Numbered from the stretch's first letter, positions 15,417 through 24,729 are shown. The stretch is DNA of 64,000 bases from Mycolicibacterium sp. MU0053 (GCF_963378095.1 NZ_OY726397.1:558001-622000); one strand, 5' to 3'. Notes: a model not told the origin generated them from the sequence alone. Numbers and translations are program-made.

Positions 15417-16883
15417 ATGGCGCTACTCGCCGACCGCAACAGCCAGCTGCTCATCGACGGGAAGCTGGCCGCCGGGAGCGCCGGGACCTTCACCACCCTC
15501 AACCCCGCCACCGAGGAGGTGCTGGGGAGCGCGGCCGACGCCGACGCGGCCGACATGGGCAGCGCCATCGAGGCCGCCCGGCGGGCCTTCGACGACACCG
15601 ACTGGTCGCGCGACACCGCCCTGCGGGTGCGGTGCCTGCGCCAACTGCGGCAAGCCATGCAGGGCCACATAGAAGAATTGCGGGAACTGACCATCGCCGA
15701 GGTCGGTGCGCCCAAGATGTTGACCTCCGGCGGGCAGCTGGAAGGGCCGGTCGACGACCTGAGCTTCTGCGCCGATACCGCCGAATCCTATCCGTGGCAC
15801 ACCGACCTGGGTTACGCGACACCGCAGGGCATCCCGACCAACCGCACCATCGCCCGCGAGGCGGTCGGCGTGGTCGGCGCGATCACCCCGTGGAACTTCC
15901 CGCATCAGATCAACCTGGCCAAGATCGGGCCGGCGCTGGCCGCGGGCAACACCTTGGTGCTCAAGCCCGCGCCCGACACGCCGTGGGCGGCGGCCGTGCT
16001 GGGCGAACTGATCGTCGAGCACACCGACTTTCCGGCCGGGGTGGTCAACATCGTGACCTCCAGCGATCACAGCGTCGGCGCGCTGCTGTCCAAAGACCCT
16101 CGGGTGGACATGGTTTCGTTCACCGGGTCGACGGCCACCGGTCGCGCGGTGATGACCGACGCCGCGGCCACCATCAAGAAGGTCTTTCTCGAACTCGGCG
16201 GCAAGTCGGCGTTCCTGGTGCTCGACGATGCCGATCTGGCCGGAGCCTGCTCGATGGCCGCCTTCACCGCGGCGATGCACGCCGGTCAGGGCTGCGCCAT
16301 CACCACCCGGCTGGTGGTTCCGCGGGCGAGCTACGACGACGCCGTCGAGGCCGCGGCGGCGACCATGGCCGGTCTCAAGCCCGGCGATCCGACGAGCAAG
16401 CGCACGATCTGCGGGCCGGTGATCTCGGCGCGGCAGCGGGACCGGGTGCAGTCCTACCTCGACCTGGCGATCGAAGAGGGCGGCCGGTTCGCCTGCGGCG
16501 GCGGCCGTCCGGCCGATCAGCCCAGGGGATTCTTCATCGAGCCGACCGTCATCGCGGGCCTGGACAACACCGCGCGGGTGGCCCGCGAGGAGATCTTCGG
16601 CCCGGTGCTGACGGTGATCGCCCACGACGGCGACGACGACGCGGTGCGCATCGCCAACGACTCCCCGTACGGGCTGTCCGGCACGGTGTTCTCCGGGGAC
16701 CCGGAGCGCGCCGCCGGGGTGGCCGCCCGGCTGCGGGTGGGCACGGTCAACATCAACGGCGGGGTCTGGTACGCCGCCGACGCACCGTTCGGCGGATACA
16801 AGCAGTCCGGTATCGGCCGCGAGATGGGCCGGGCGGGCTTCGAGGAGTACACCGAGATCAAGGTGATCGCCACCCTGGCCTGA
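15417..16883 (+). CDS. aldA: NAD(P)-dependent aldehyde dehydrogenase (Rv0768/AldA-like)
   Basis: 488 residues, full-length ALDH superfamily. The cofactor-side motif is ITPWNFPHQINLAKIGPAL, the general-base Glu is in FLELGGKSAF, the catalytic nucleophile is Cys293 (HAGQGCAITTR), and the C-terminal interface motif is PFGGYKQSGIGREMG. It oxidises an aldehyde to the acid, here plausibly one formed by the P450 and dehydrogenase enzymes transcribed away from it. The ATG at 15417 follows GGAGG by 4 bp; the frame is open upstream through the operators. It heads an operon with an SDR, a 3-hydroxyisobutyrate dehydrogenase-like enzyme and a CMD protein, under the divergent TetR operators. Confidence 0.93.
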   Translation: MALLADRNSQLLIDGKLAAGSAGTFTTLNPATEEVLGSAADADAADMGSAIEAARRAFDDTDWSRDTALRVRCLRQLRQAMQGHIEELRELTIAEVGAPKMLTSGGQLEGPVDDLSFCADTAESYPWHTDLGYATPQGIPTNRTIAREAVGVVGAITPWNFPHQINLAKIGPALAAGNTLVLKPAPDTPWAAAVLGELIVEHTDFPAGVVNIVTSSDHSVGALLSKDPRVDMVSFTGSTATGRAVMTDAAATIKKVFLELGGKSAFLVLDDADLAGACSMAAFTAAMHAGQGCAITTRLVVPRASYDDAVEAAAATMAGLKPGDPTSKRTICGPVISARQRDRVQSYLDLAIEEGGRFACGGGRPADQPRGFFIEPTVIAGLDNTARVAREEIFGPVLTVIAHDGDDDAVRIANDSPYGLSGTVFSGDPERAAGVAARLRVGTVNINGGVWYAADAPFGGYKQSGIGREMGRAGFEEYTEIKVIATLA

Positions 16884-16930
16884 TCCGCCGGCCAGAAGCG
16901 TTACACGACATAGACATTCGAGGAGCAGCT

Positions 16931-17680
16931 GTGAGCAGATTTGAGAACAAGGTCGGGATTGTCACCGGTGCCGGCGGCGGCATCGGCGCCGCCTACGCGG
17001 AGGCGCTGGCGCGGGAGGGCGCCGCGGTGGTGGTCGCCGACATCAATGTCGAGGGCGCCGAAAAGGTGGCCGCGGGCATCCGGGGCGAGGGCGGCACCGC
17101 GCTGGCGCTGCCCGTCGACGTCTCCGACCCGGTATCGGCCAAGGAGATGGCCGACCGCACGCTGGCCGAGTTCGGCGGCATCGACTACCTGGTAAACAAC
17201 GCGGCGATCTTCGGTGGCATGAAGCTGGACTTCCTGGTCACGGTCGACCCCGAGTACTACAAGAAGTTCATGAGCGTCAACCTCGACGGGGCGCTGTGGT
17301 GCACGCGCGCGGTCTACAAGAAGATGGCCAAGCGCGGTGGTGGGGCGATTGTCAACCAGTCCTCGACCGCGGCGTGGCTGTACTCCAACTTCTACGGCCT
17401 GGCCAAGACCGGCATCAACGGCCTGACCCAGCAACTGTCGCGGGAGTTGGGCGGGCAGAACATCCGGATCAACGCCATTGCTCCGGGGCCGATCGACACC
17501 GAGGCCAACCGGACCACCACGCCGCAGGAGATCGTCGCCGACATCGTCAAGGGACTTCCGCTGTCGCGCATGGGAACTCCCGACGACCTGGTCGGCATGT
17601 GCCTGTTCCTGCTGTCGGACGAGGCGTCGTGGATCACCGGCCAGATCTTCAACGTCGACGGTGGGCAGATCATCCGATGA
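16931..17680 (+). CDS. Short-chain dehydrogenase (Rv0769-like)
   Basis: 249 residues, classical SDR. The cofactor motif is VTGAGGGIGAAYA (12-24) and strand 2 ends in Asp (VVVADIN), so NAD is preferred. The NNAA motif follows, then a catalytic Ser in VNQSSTAAW and the Tyr-Lys pair in FYGLAKTG, with the C-terminal ITGQIFNVDGG. It starts with GTG at 16931, 5 bp after AGGAG. It overlaps the next gene by 4 bp (ATGA). It would oxidise a secondary alcohol or reduce a ketone; the substrate is unknown. Confidence 0.9.
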   Translation: MSRFENKVGIVTGAGGGIGAAYAEALAREGAAVVVADINVEGAEKVAAGIRGEGGTALALPVDVSDPVSAKEMADRTLAEFGGIDYLVNNAAIFGGMKLDFLVTVDPEYYKKFMSVNLDGALWCTRAVYKKMAKRGGGAIVNQSSTAAWLYSNFYGLAKTGINGLTQQLSRELGGQNIRINAIAPGPIDTEANRTTTPQEIVADIVKGLPLSRMGTPDDLVGMCLFLLSDEASWITGQIFNVDGGQIIR

Positions 17681-18549
17681 CCGAGCCGAAGCTGGGGTAC
17701 ATCGGACTGGGCAACATGGGTGCGCCGATCGCCCGGCGGTTGGTGGACTGGCCCGGCGGCCTCGTGGTGTTCGATCTGCGCGCCGAGGCCATGGCACCGT
17801 TCGCCGAGGCGGGCGCGACGCCGGCCGACAGCGTGGCCGCGGTGGCCGACGCCGACATCATCAGCGTGACCGTCCTCAACGACGAGCAGGTCCGGGATGT
17901 GGTGAACGAACTCGCGGCCCGGGCCAAACCCGGCACCGTGATCGCCATTCACTCGACGATCAGCGACACCACCGCCGTCGAACTCGCCGCCGCGCACGCC
18001 GACCACGGCATTCATGTCATCGATGCACCCGTCAGCGGGGGCGCCGGAGCCGCGGAAAAGGGCGAGATGGCGACCATGGTCGGGGCCGACCGCGCGGTGT
18101 ACGACAAGGTGAAGCCGGCTTTCAAGAAGTGGGCCTCGATGGTGATCCATGCCGGTGCGCCCGGCGCCGGCACCCGAATGAAGCTGGCGCGCAACATGCT
18201 GACGTTCACCGGCTATGCCGCGGCGTGCGAGGCCATGCGCCTTGCCGAGCAGGCCGGCCTGGACATCAACGCGCTGGGCCGGGTCGTCCGCCACACCGAC
18301 GCGCTGACCGGCGGGCCGGGCGCCATCATGGTGCGCGAGGACATGTCGGATCTCCCGCCCGACCACTGGCTGTATGAGGCGTTCACCCACACCCGCGGGC
18401 TGGGGGAGAAGGATCTGAGTCTGGCGCTGGGGCTGGGCGCGGGCCTGGACGTCGAGCTGCCGCTCGCCGAGGTGGCGCTGAAGAATCTGGCCGCCGGCCT
18501 CGGCGTGCCGCATGCTGGGGCCAGCACAGAAGGAGTGAGTGACACATGA
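17677..18549 (+). CDS. 3-hydroxyisobutyrate dehydrogenase-like beta-hydroxyacid dehydrogenase (Rv0770-like)
   Basis: 290 residues. The N-terminal Rossmann domain has GYIGLGNMGAPIARRL (7-22), the substrate-loop motif DAPVSGGAGAAEKGE near 115-129, and the catalytic lysine region GTRMKLARNML near 166-176. A helical C-terminal dimer domain follows. The family oxidises short beta-hydroxyacids using NAD(P). Inside this operon it may act on a hydroxyacid downstream of the aldehyde dehydrogenase. It overlaps both neighbours by 4 bp, which indicates coupled translation. Confidence 0.9.
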   Translation: MTEPKLGYIGLGNMGAPIARRLVDWPGGLVVFDLRAEAMAPFAEAGATPADSVAAVADADIISVTVLNDEQVRDVVNELAARAKPGTVIAIHSTISDTTAVELAAAHADHGIHVIDAPVSGGAGAAEKGEMATMVGADRAVYDKVKPAFKKWASMVIHAGAPGAGTRMKLARNMLTFTGYAAACEAMRLAEQAGLDINALGRVVRHTDALTGGPGAIMVREDMSDLPPDHWLYEAFTHTRGLGEKDLSLALGLGAGLDVELPLAEVALKNLAAGLGVPHAGASTEGVSDT

Positions 18550-19007
18550 GTGCCGACGAATTGCGCCGCAAGGGCCTGGCGAAGATGAACGAGGTCTACG
18601 GCTGGGAGATGCCCGACATCAAGGGCGACCCCTACTTCGACCTGACCGTCGACCATCTGTTCGGCTCGGTGTGGACCCGGCCCGGCCTGTCGATGCGCGA
18701 CAAACGGATCATGACGTTGACCGCGGTTACCGCGGCCGGACGCCAGGATTTGGCCGAGATCCAGGTCAATGCCGCGCTGCTGAACGAAGAACTCGACGAG
18801 GTCGCGCTCAAGGAAGCGGCGGTGTTCCTCACCCAGTACCTGGGCTTCCCGCTGGGCTCGGCGCTCAACGGCACGGTCGACAAGGTCATCGCCAAGCGCA
18901 AGAAGGCGGCCGCCAAGGGCGAGGGCGAGGACAAGCGGGCCAACGTCAACGCCGCGCTGAAGATGCACTCCGGCACGTCGCTGGACGATGTCGCCGACCA
19001 GGGCTGA
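18546..19007 (+). CDS. Carboxymuconolactone decarboxylase-family protein without cysteines (Rv0771-like)
   Basis: 153 residues. The helical CMD fold is visible (LSMRDKRIMTLTAVTAAGRQ, about 48-67; EIQVNAALLNEELDEVALKE). AhpD-type relatives use a CxxC pair for peroxide reduction; this protein has no cysteine at all, so it cannot work that way and is closer to the decarboxylase/isomerase branch. A lysine-rich tail of about 40 residues follows the core. It is the last gene of the aldA operon (4-bp overlap upstream). The reaction is unknown. Confidence 0.82.
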   Translation: MSADELRRKGLAKMNEVYGWEMPDIKGDPYFDLTVDHLFGSVWTRPGLSMRDKRIMTLTAVTAAGRQDLAEIQVNAALLNEELDEVALKEAAVFLTQYLGFPLGSALNGTVDKVIAKRKKAAAKGEGEDKRANVNAALKMHSGTSLDDVADQG

Positions 19008-19055
19008 CCGAGCGTCTGCGCCCGCCGCGCCCAGCGCCCGATAAGGTGATGCGCT

Positions 19056-20324
19056 GTGCGCGTCCTCGTGATCGGTTCCGGTGCCCGTGAACATGCGCTG
19101 CTGCTCGCGCTCAAGCGTGATCCGCAGGTCACCGGCCTGGCGGTGGCTCCCGGCAACGCCGGCACCGCGCTGATCGCCGATCAGCACAACGTCGATGTCG
19201 GCTCGGCGGACGCCGTCGTGGCCCTGGCCCGTTCCATCGCCGCCGACCTGGTGGTCATCGGCCCCGAGGTGCCCCTGGTGCTCGGTGTCGCCGACGCCGT
19301 CCGGGCCGCCGGCATCGCGTGCTTCGGCCCCGGCAAGGACGCCGCCCGGATCGAGGGCTCCAAGGCCTTCGCCAAGGACGTCATGACCGCGGCGGGCGTA
19401 CCCACGGCGATCAGCGAGATGGTCGACAATCCGGCCCATCTGGACGCCGCGTTGAACCGGTTCGGCCCGGCCGCCGGCCAGCAGGCCTGGGTGGTCAAGG
19501 ACGACGGCCTGGCCGCCGGTAAGGGCGTGGTGGTCACCGCGGATCGGGACGCCGCACGCGCGCATGCGGCGAGCCTGCTCGACGATGGCCATCCCGTGCT
19601 GCTCGAGTCGTTCCTCGACGGCCCGGAGGTCTCGCTGTTCTGCGTGGTCGACGGTGAAACCGTGGTGCCGCTGCTGCCGGCGCAGGACTTCAAGCGCGTC
19701 GGCGACGGCGACACCGGACCGAACACCGGCGGCATGGGCGCCTATGCGCCGCTGCCCTGGCTGCCCGACGCGATCACCGATCAGATCGTCAACGACATCG
19801 TTAAACCCGTTGCGGCCGAGATGGTCCGGCGCGGCAGTTCCTTCTCGGGCCTGCTGTATGCGGGCCTGGCCATCACGTCGGCCGGGCCGTCGGTGGTGGA
19901 GTTCAACTGCCGCTTCGGGGACCCGGAGACCCAGTCGGTGCTGAGCCTGCTGGAATCCCCGCTGGGCCAGCTGCTCCATGCGGCGGCAACCGGATCGCTC
20001 GACGAGGTCGAACCGTTGCGGTGGCAGCCCGGAGCGGCCGTCACCGTCGTCATCGCGGCCGAGCACTACCCGGGACGCCCCCGGGTGGGCGACGTCATCA
20101 CCGGCTCGGAGGCCGCGGGGGTGCTGCACGCCGGCACCGCGCGCCGCGACGACGGCGCCGTCGTGTCCTCCGGTGGGCGGGTGCTCGCGGTCGTCGGCAC
20201 CGGTCTGGACCTGGCCGCGGCCCGCGCCGCGGCCTACACCACCGCTGGCGCGGTTCGATTGCCCGGCAGTCACTTTCGCTCGGATATCGCGCTACGCGCC
20301 GAGCGGGGCGAGATTTCCGTCTGA
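19056..20324 (+). CDS. purD: Phosphoribosylamine-glycine ligase (GAR synthetase)
   Basis: 422 residues, ATP-grasp enzyme of purine synthesis that joins glycine to 5-phosphoribosylamine. The N-terminal domain begins [17 protein letters not shown]. The ATP-grasp domain has [16 protein letters not shown] and the signature [14 protein letters not shown] near 223-236, then [12 protein letters not shown]. The start is a GTG at 19056; the sequence reads as the purD N-terminus from that codon. It lies 48 bp after the CMD gene, in the same place as Rv0772, and may have its own promoter. Confidence 0.97.
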   Translation: MRVLVIGSGAREHALLLALKRDPQVTGLAVAPGNAGTALIADQHNVDVGSADAVVALARSIAADLVVIGPEVPLVLGVADAVRAAGIACFGPGKDAARIEGSKAFAKDVMTAAGVPTAISEMVDNPAHLDAALNRFGPAAGQQAWVVKDDGLAAGKGVVVTADRDAARAHAASLLDDGHPVLLESFLDGPEVSLFCVVDGETVVPLLPAQDFKRVGDGDTGPNTGGMGAYAPLPWLPDAITDQIVNDIVKPVAAEMVRRGSSFSGLLYAGLAITSAGPSVVEFNCRFGDPETQSVLSLLESPLGQLLHAAATGSLDEVEPLRWQPGAAVTVVIAAEHYPGRPRVGDVITGSEAAGVLHAGTARRDDGAVVSSGGRVLAVVGTGLDLAAARAAAYTTAGAVRLPGSHFRSDIALRAERGEISV

Positions 20325-20341
20325 GCGGACTCGCCCCACCC

Positions 20342-20410
20342 GGAACGGCGTTCCACCCGCCTCTCGATAGCGGATGCGGTATGACTTACAGTTGGGACAT
20401 CGATTGATGT
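20342..20410. promoter_or_regulatory. Two inverted repeats upstream of the SDR-kinase-FMO operon
   Basis: GGAACG-G-CGTTCC (20342-20354) is a perfect 6-bp repeat with a single centre base. ACATC-GATT-GATGT (20397-20410) is a perfect 5-bp repeat. Both lie in the 116-bp gap between purD and the next operon, and the second ends 30 bp before the GTG start. The first may act in termination of purD or as an operator; the second is better placed for a repressor. Confidence 0.4.
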
Positions 20411-20440
20411 GATCGGCGCCACTCGGGTCTAGGAGTCAAC

Positions 20441-21298
20441 GTGGCTGCAAAGACTGCGGCGCGGTTCGCCGGCAAGCACGCGATTGTCACGGGAGCCGGT
20501 TCGGGGATCGGCGCCGCGCTGTGTCGGGCCCTGGTCGCCCGCGGAGCGCAGGTGCTGTGCACCGACGTGGACGGCGGGGCCGCCGAACGCACCGCCGCCG
20601 CACTGGGTGGGCCGGCCCGCTCGCGTCAGGTGGACGTCACCGACGCCGAAGCGGTGCAGGCCGCGGTCGCCGACGTCGTCGCGCGGGCGGGCCGTCTGGA
20701 TCTGATGTTCAACAACGCCGGGATCACCTGGGCCGCCGACACCGAACTGCTCACGCTCGACCACTGGAACTCGATCATCGACGTCAACATCCGGGGCGTG
20801 GTGCACGGGGTCGCGGCGGCCTATCCGCAGATGGTGCAGCAGGGCGGCGGCTTCATCGTCAACACCGCCTCGATGGCCGGTCTGGCCGCGGCCGGTCAGA
20901 TCACCAGCTACGTGATGACCAAGCACGCGGTGGTCGGGCTGTCGCTGGCACTGCGTTCCGAGGCCGCCGCACATCGGGTCGGGGTGCTGGCGATCTGCCC
21001 GGCCGCGGTGGAGACGCCGATCCTGGACAAGGGGCTGATCACCGGGATCAACGGCCGAGAGTTCTACCGAATGGGCCAGCGCAGCAAGGATTTCTACGAT
21101 CCGGACCGATTGGCCCGCGACACGCTTCGGGCGGTCGAACGCAACCGCGCGGTGCTGGTCGCACCCCGCACTGCGTACGCGGGGTGGCTGTTGGCCCGCT
21201 TCGCGCCCGGACTCATGCAACGCATGTCGATTCGATTCGTCGCCCGGCAGCGGGCGACCCAAGACGCACAACGTAGTTCCGCGAACACAGAAGGGTGA
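20441..21298 (+). CDS. Short-chain dehydrogenase with C-terminal extension
   Basis: 285 residues. The cofactor motif is VTGAGSGIGAALC (19-31) with Asp in LCTDVDGG, so NAD is likely. FNNAGIT, Ser in NTASMAG and Tyr-Lys in SYVMTKHA complete the active site. A C-terminal tail of about 50 residues (RTAYAGWLLARFAPGLMQRM) is hydrophobic and basic and could sit on the membrane. The start is a GTG at 20441 after AGGAGT. It is the first gene of a four-gene operon with a kinase-like protein, a flavin monooxygenase and a hydrolase. The substrate is unknown. Confidence 0.88.
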   Translation: MAAKTAARFAGKHAIVTGAGSGIGAALCRALVARGAQVLCTDVDGGAAERTAAALGGPARSRQVDVTDAEAVQAAVADVVARAGRLDLMFNNAGITWAADTELLTLDHWNSIIDVNIRGVVHGVAAAYPQMVQQGGGFIVNTASMAGLAAAGQITSYVMTKHAVVGLSLALRSEAAAHRVGVLAICPAAVETPILDKGLITGINGREFYRMGQRSKDFYDPDRLARDTLRAVERNRAVLVAPRTAYAGWLLARFAPGLMQRMSIRFVARQRATQDAQRSSANTEG

Positions 21299-21303
21299 TC
21301 TCG

Positions 21304-22392
21304 ATGACCGTGCCCATGGCGATACCGCGCTACCCCGACGATGTGACGGCGCAATGGTTGGCGGGTGTGCTGGGCGCCGACGACGGGACCCAGGTCGGTG
21401 ACGTCAAAGTCAGCGCCATCGGGACCGGACAGACCGGCGCCACCTATCGGGTCGAGGTGGACTATGCGGCCAACCCGACCACCTTGCCCGAGACCTTCGT
21501 GATCAAGCTGCCCGCCACCGACGACGCCGTCCGGGACCGGGTGGTACTCGGTTACCGCAGCGAGTGTGCGTTCTACGCGTCCGTGGCCGACCGCGTGACC
21601 GTCCCGATCCCGCAGTGCTTCCACTGCGACATCTCCGAGGACGCGGCCGATTACGCGCTGCTGCTGACCGATCAGGCCCCCGCCGTGCAGGGTGATCAGA
21701 TCGCCGGGTGCTCCACCGAGCAGGCCGTGCTGGCGGCCACCGCCATCGCGGGCCTGCACGGGCCGACCTGGACGCAGCAGGAGTGGCTGACCTTTCCCGG
21801 GCTGGCCATGACCATGCTCGACGACGCGTCCAAGAAGGGTCTCGGCGACGTCGCGGTGATGAGCGCCGACATCACGGTCGAGAAGTTGGGCGCCAAGCTC
21901 AGCGACGCCGACCGGGCCACCTTCCTGGAAGCCATGGCCCTGGTGACCCCGTGGCTGCAGAACGACTTCGGCCGGTTCAGCCTGATCCACGGCGACTACC
22001 GCCTCGACAATCTGCTGTTCCATCCCGACGGCGGCCAGGTCTGGGTGGTGGACTGGCAGACCCTCGGGGTCGGATTGCCGGCCCGAGACCTGGCCTACTT
22101 CGCCGGCACCAGCCTGGAACCGGCGGCGCGCGCCGAGGCCGAGCGGGAACTGGTGGCCGCCTACCATGCGGCGCTGTTGCAGCAGGGGGTCTCGGACTAT
22201 GACCTCGAAACCTGTTGGCAAGACTACCGGTACGGGATGCTGCAGGTGCTGCTGATCTCGGCGCTGGGATTCGCGTTCGCGGTCGGCACCGATCGCGGCG
22301 ACGACATGGTGGCCACCATGCTGCGCCGCGGTTGTGCGGCGATCCGGGACCTGGACACCGTCGCGCTGATCCGGCAGGCCGCGGGAATCTGA
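21304..22392 (+). CDS. APH-fold phosphotransferase (ecdysteroid-kinase/ACAD10-like)
   Basis: 362 residues, protein-kinase-like fold. The catalytic loop is FSLIHGDYRLDNLLF (about 227-241) and the metal-binding motif is VWVVDWQTLG (about 249-258). A Lys in TFVIKLPATDD sits where ATP is bound. This branch phosphorylates hydroxyl groups of small molecules; homologues are frequent in mycobacterial lipid-catabolic clusters, where 4-hydroxyacyl-CoA phosphorylation is one proposal. The ATG at 21304 is used, 7 bp after AAGGG; a GTG at 21295 overlapping the SDR stop (GTGA) is an alternative. Antibiotic resistance is unlikely given the catabolic context. Confidence 0.8.
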   Translation: MTVPMAIPRYPDDVTAQWLAGVLGADDGTQVGDVKVSAIGTGQTGATYRVEVDYAANPTTLPETFVIKLPATDDAVRDRVVLGYRSECAFYASVADRVTVPIPQCFHCDISEDAADYALLLTDQAPAVQGDQIAGCSTEQAVLAATAIAGLHGPTWTQQEWLTFPGLAMTMLDDASKKGLGDVAVMSADITVEKLGAKLSDADRATFLEAMALVTPWLQNDFGRFSLIHGDYRLDNLLFHPDGGQVWVVDWQTLGVGLPARDLAYFAGTSLEPAARAEAERELVAAYHAALLQQGVSDYDLETCWQDYRYGMLQVLLISALGFAFAVGTDRGDDMVATMLRRGCAAIRDLDTVALIRQAAGI

Positions 22393-22406
22393 CAGCGGGA
22401 GTCGGC

Positions 22407-23753
22407 GTGCAGCACTCATCTCCTCGCACCGCGATCATCGGTGCCGGCATCAGCGGGCTGACCGCGGGCAAGATGCTCAAGGACTACGGCATTCCGTACA
22501 CGACGTTCGAAACCTCCGACCGGATCGGCGGGAACTGGGCGTTCGGCAACCCCAACGGGCACAGCAGCGCCTACCGGTCGCTGCACATCGACACCTCCAG
22601 GCATCGGCTGTCCTTCAAGGACTTCCCGATGCCGGAGCATTATCCGTCGTTTCCGCACCACTCGGAGATCAAGCAGTATCTCGACGACTACGCGGACGCG
22701 TTCGGTCTGTTGGATCACATCGAGTTCGGCAACGGCGTGGTGCACGCCCGGTTGGCCGACAACTGCTGGCAGATCGAGGATCAGGCCGGCGCGGTCCGGG
22801 AGTTCGATCTGCTGGTGGTCGGCAACGGTCATCACTGGGACGCCCGGCTGCCGGACTTTCCCGGCGAGTTCACCGGCGAATGGATCCACTCCCACCATTA
22901 CATCGACCCGAACACGCCGCTGCAGTTGACGGGCAAGCGGATCCTGGTGGTCGGTATCGGCAACAGCGCCGCGGACATCACTGTCGAACTGTCCTCGAAG
23001 TCACTGCAGAACGAGGTCACGCTGTCCACCCGGTCCAGCGCGTGGATCGTGCCGAAATACCTTGCCGGACAGCCCGGTGACAAGTTCTTCCGGACCACGC
23101 CGTACCTGCCGTTGTCCTGGCAACGCAAGGCCGCGCAGTGGTTCGCCCCGCTGGTCGGTGCCGACCCCACCAAATACGGTCTGCCGCCGGCTAACCACAA
23201 GCTGTTCGAGGCCCACCCCACCCAGTCGGTGGAACTGCCGCTGCGCCTGGGATCCGGTGACGTCACCCCGAAACCCAATGTGCTCCGGCTCGACGGGCAA
23301 CGGGTGCACTTCGAGGACGGCACCAGCGCCGAGTTCGACGCGATCATCTATGCCACCGGCTACAACATCACCTTCCCGTTCTTCGATCCCGAGTTCATCG
23401 GCGCGCCCGACAACCAGATCCGGCTCTACAAGCGGATGTTCAAGCCCGGCATCGAGAACCTGGTGTTCATCGGATTCGCCCAGGCCATCCCGACGCTGTT
23501 TCCATTCGTGGAGTGTCAGTCGCGGCTGCTGGCGGCCTATGCGGTGGGTCGATACGCGCTGCCGTCCGTCGCCGAGATGGAGCGGGTGATCGACACCGAT
23601 CAACAGTTGCACGCGGGGCATTGTGTGGACCGCCCGCGGCACACCCAGCAGGTGGATTACTTCTACTACGAGCACGACATCCGCGCCCGGGAGCTGCCGG
23701 CCGGAATGAAGCGAGCGCAGGTGCGCCACACGGTCCAGAAGGCGATGCTGTGA
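22407..23753 (+). CDS. Class B flavin-containing monooxygenase
   Basis: 448 residues. The FAD motif is AIIGAGISGLTAGKML near the N-terminus. The FMO fingerprint FTGEWIHSHHY (F-x-G-x3-H-x3-Y) lacks the final W-P of Baeyer-Villiger enzymes, so heteroatom or other FMO-type oxygenation is more likely. The NADPH motif is VVGIGNSAADITVEL. The C-terminal part has the ATGYNITFPFFDPEF strand typical of the family. The start is a GTG at 22407 with GGGAG upstream. It overlaps the hydrolase gene by 4 bp. The substrate is unknown. Confidence 0.9.
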   Translation: MQHSSPRTAIIGAGISGLTAGKMLKDYGIPYTTFETSDRIGGNWAFGNPNGHSSAYRSLHIDTSRHRLSFKDFPMPEHYPSFPHHSEIKQYLDDYADAFGLLDHIEFGNGVVHARLADNCWQIEDQAGAVREFDLLVVGNGHHWDARLPDFPGEFTGEWIHSHHYIDPNTPLQLTGKRILVVGIGNSAADITVELSSKSLQNEVTLSTRSSAWIVPKYLAGQPGDKFFRTTPYLPLSWQRKAAQWFAPLVGADPTKYGLPPANHKLFEAHPTQSVELPLRLGSGDVTPKPNVLRLDGQRVHFEDGTSAEFDAIIYATGYNITFPFFDPEFIGAPDNQIRLYKRMFKPGIENLVFIGFAQAIPTLFPFVECQSRLLAAYAVGRYALPSVAEMERVIDTDQQLHAGHCVDRPRHTQQVDYFYYEHDIRARELPAGMKRAQVRHTVQKAML

Positions 23754-24676
23754 GGTCACCCACCGAGATGTCCTTCGGCTCGGGCGGAATCACCTGTCGG
23801 GCCTGGCATTTCGCCGCCGGTGCCGACGGTGCCGACGGGGCGGCGCGGCGGCCGGTGGTGGTGATGGGACACGGGATCGGCGGCACCATGGACTCCGGGC
23901 TGCAGCCGTTCGCCGAGCGGTTCGCCGCGGCGGGCCTGGACGTGCTGACCTTCGATTACCGCGGCTTCGGGCAGTCGGATGGCACACCGCGCCAGACGGT
24001 GTCCATCGAGAACCAGGTCCAGGACTACCGGTCCGCGGTGGCACTGGCCCAAACCCTGCCGGAAGTCGCCCCCCGGCAGGTGGTGCTCTGGGGTGCCTCG
24101 CTGTCCGGTGGCCACGTGATCCGGGTCGGCGCCGAGGGCGCCGGCATCGCCGCGGTGATCGCGATGACGCCGATGACCGACGCGCTGGCCACGGCCCGCG
24201 CCGTCGGGCGCCAGTACCGCCCGGCCGCCCTGGCGCGCTCGGCGGCCTCGGGCGCGCTCAGTCGCGCGGCCGGCGGGTTGGGCCGCGACGCGATCATGAT
24301 GCCGTTGGTGGCCCCGCCCGGGCAGCCGGGGGCGCTCACGCTGGACGGCGCCTACGAGAGCTATCTGGCGCTGGCCGGCCCGTCCTGGCGCAACGAGCTG
24401 GATTCCGCGGTGGGCATGGAACTGTCCAAGATCCGAATCAAGCGCTACGCCAAGCAATTACGCAGCCCGCTGCTGGTCCAGGTCGCCGACTTCGACCGGT
24501 ACGTGCCCGCGGACGCGGTGCTCAAGACCGCGGTTCGCGGCCGCGCGCAGGTGCATCACTACCCGTGCGACCATTTCGACGTCTGGCCCGGCAACGCCTG
24601 GTTCGAGCAGGCGGTCACCGACCAGATCCGGTTCCTGCGGCGGGTGCTGCCGGGCCCCACTTCGAGTGAGAACTGA
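23750..24676 (+). CDS. Alpha/beta hydrolase (serine hydrolase)
   Basis: 308 residues. The oxyanion strand is VVVMGHGIGGTMDSG, the nucleophile elbow is LWGASLSGGHVIRV (Gly-Ala-Ser-Leu-Ser-Gly-Gly), a late acid is in VQVADFDRYVPADA, and the His is in YPCDHFDVW near residue 277. This layout matches dipeptidyl-peptidase-like acyl hydrolases that cleave esters or thioesters. The GTG at 23750 overlaps the FMO stop (GTGA); an ATG 18 bp later is possible. It closes the operon and could cleave an ester generated or oxidised by the upstream enzymes. Confidence 0.83.
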   Translation: MRSPTEMSFGSGGITCRAWHFAAGADGADGAARRPVVVMGHGIGGTMDSGLQPFAERFAAAGLDVLTFDYRGFGQSDGTPRQTVSIENQVQDYRSAVALAQTLPEVAPRQVVLWGASLSGGHVIRVGAEGAGIAAVIAMTPMTDALATARAVGRQYRPAALARSAASGALSRAAGGLGRDAIMMPLVAPPGQPGALTLDGAYESYLALAGPSWRNELDSAVGMELSKIRIKRYAKQLRSPLLVQVADFDRYVPADAVLKTAVRGRAQVHHYPCDHFDVWPGNAWFEQAVTDQIRFLRRVLPGPTSSEN

Positions 24677-24720
24677 CGCAGGCCGCTACTCGCACATTGT
24701 CCGCGTAGGTTCTGACTCGA
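24662..24720. terminator. Hairpin between convergent operons
   Basis: The arms 24662-24679 and 24703-24720 pair at 15 of 18 positions around a 23-nt loop. It overlaps the hydrolase stop and lies just past the end of the convergent SDR gene, so it can serve as a two-way terminator. Confidence 0.5.
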
Positions 24721-24729
24721 CGATTGCAG

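Noticed and set aside
15290..16900. Very long plus-strand frame running through aldA into the SDR
   Set aside because: Its first part is an Arg-rich shadow of aldA; only the section from the GTG at 16931 encodes an SDR.
21304..22392. Aminoglycoside resistance gene
   Set aside because: The APH fold is present, but the sequence is of the ecdysteroid-kinase/ACAD10 branch inside a catabolic operon.
22407..23753. Baeyer-Villiger monooxygenase
   Set aside because: The fingerprint ends in H-x3-Y without the W-P of that class, so a general FMO is the safer call.
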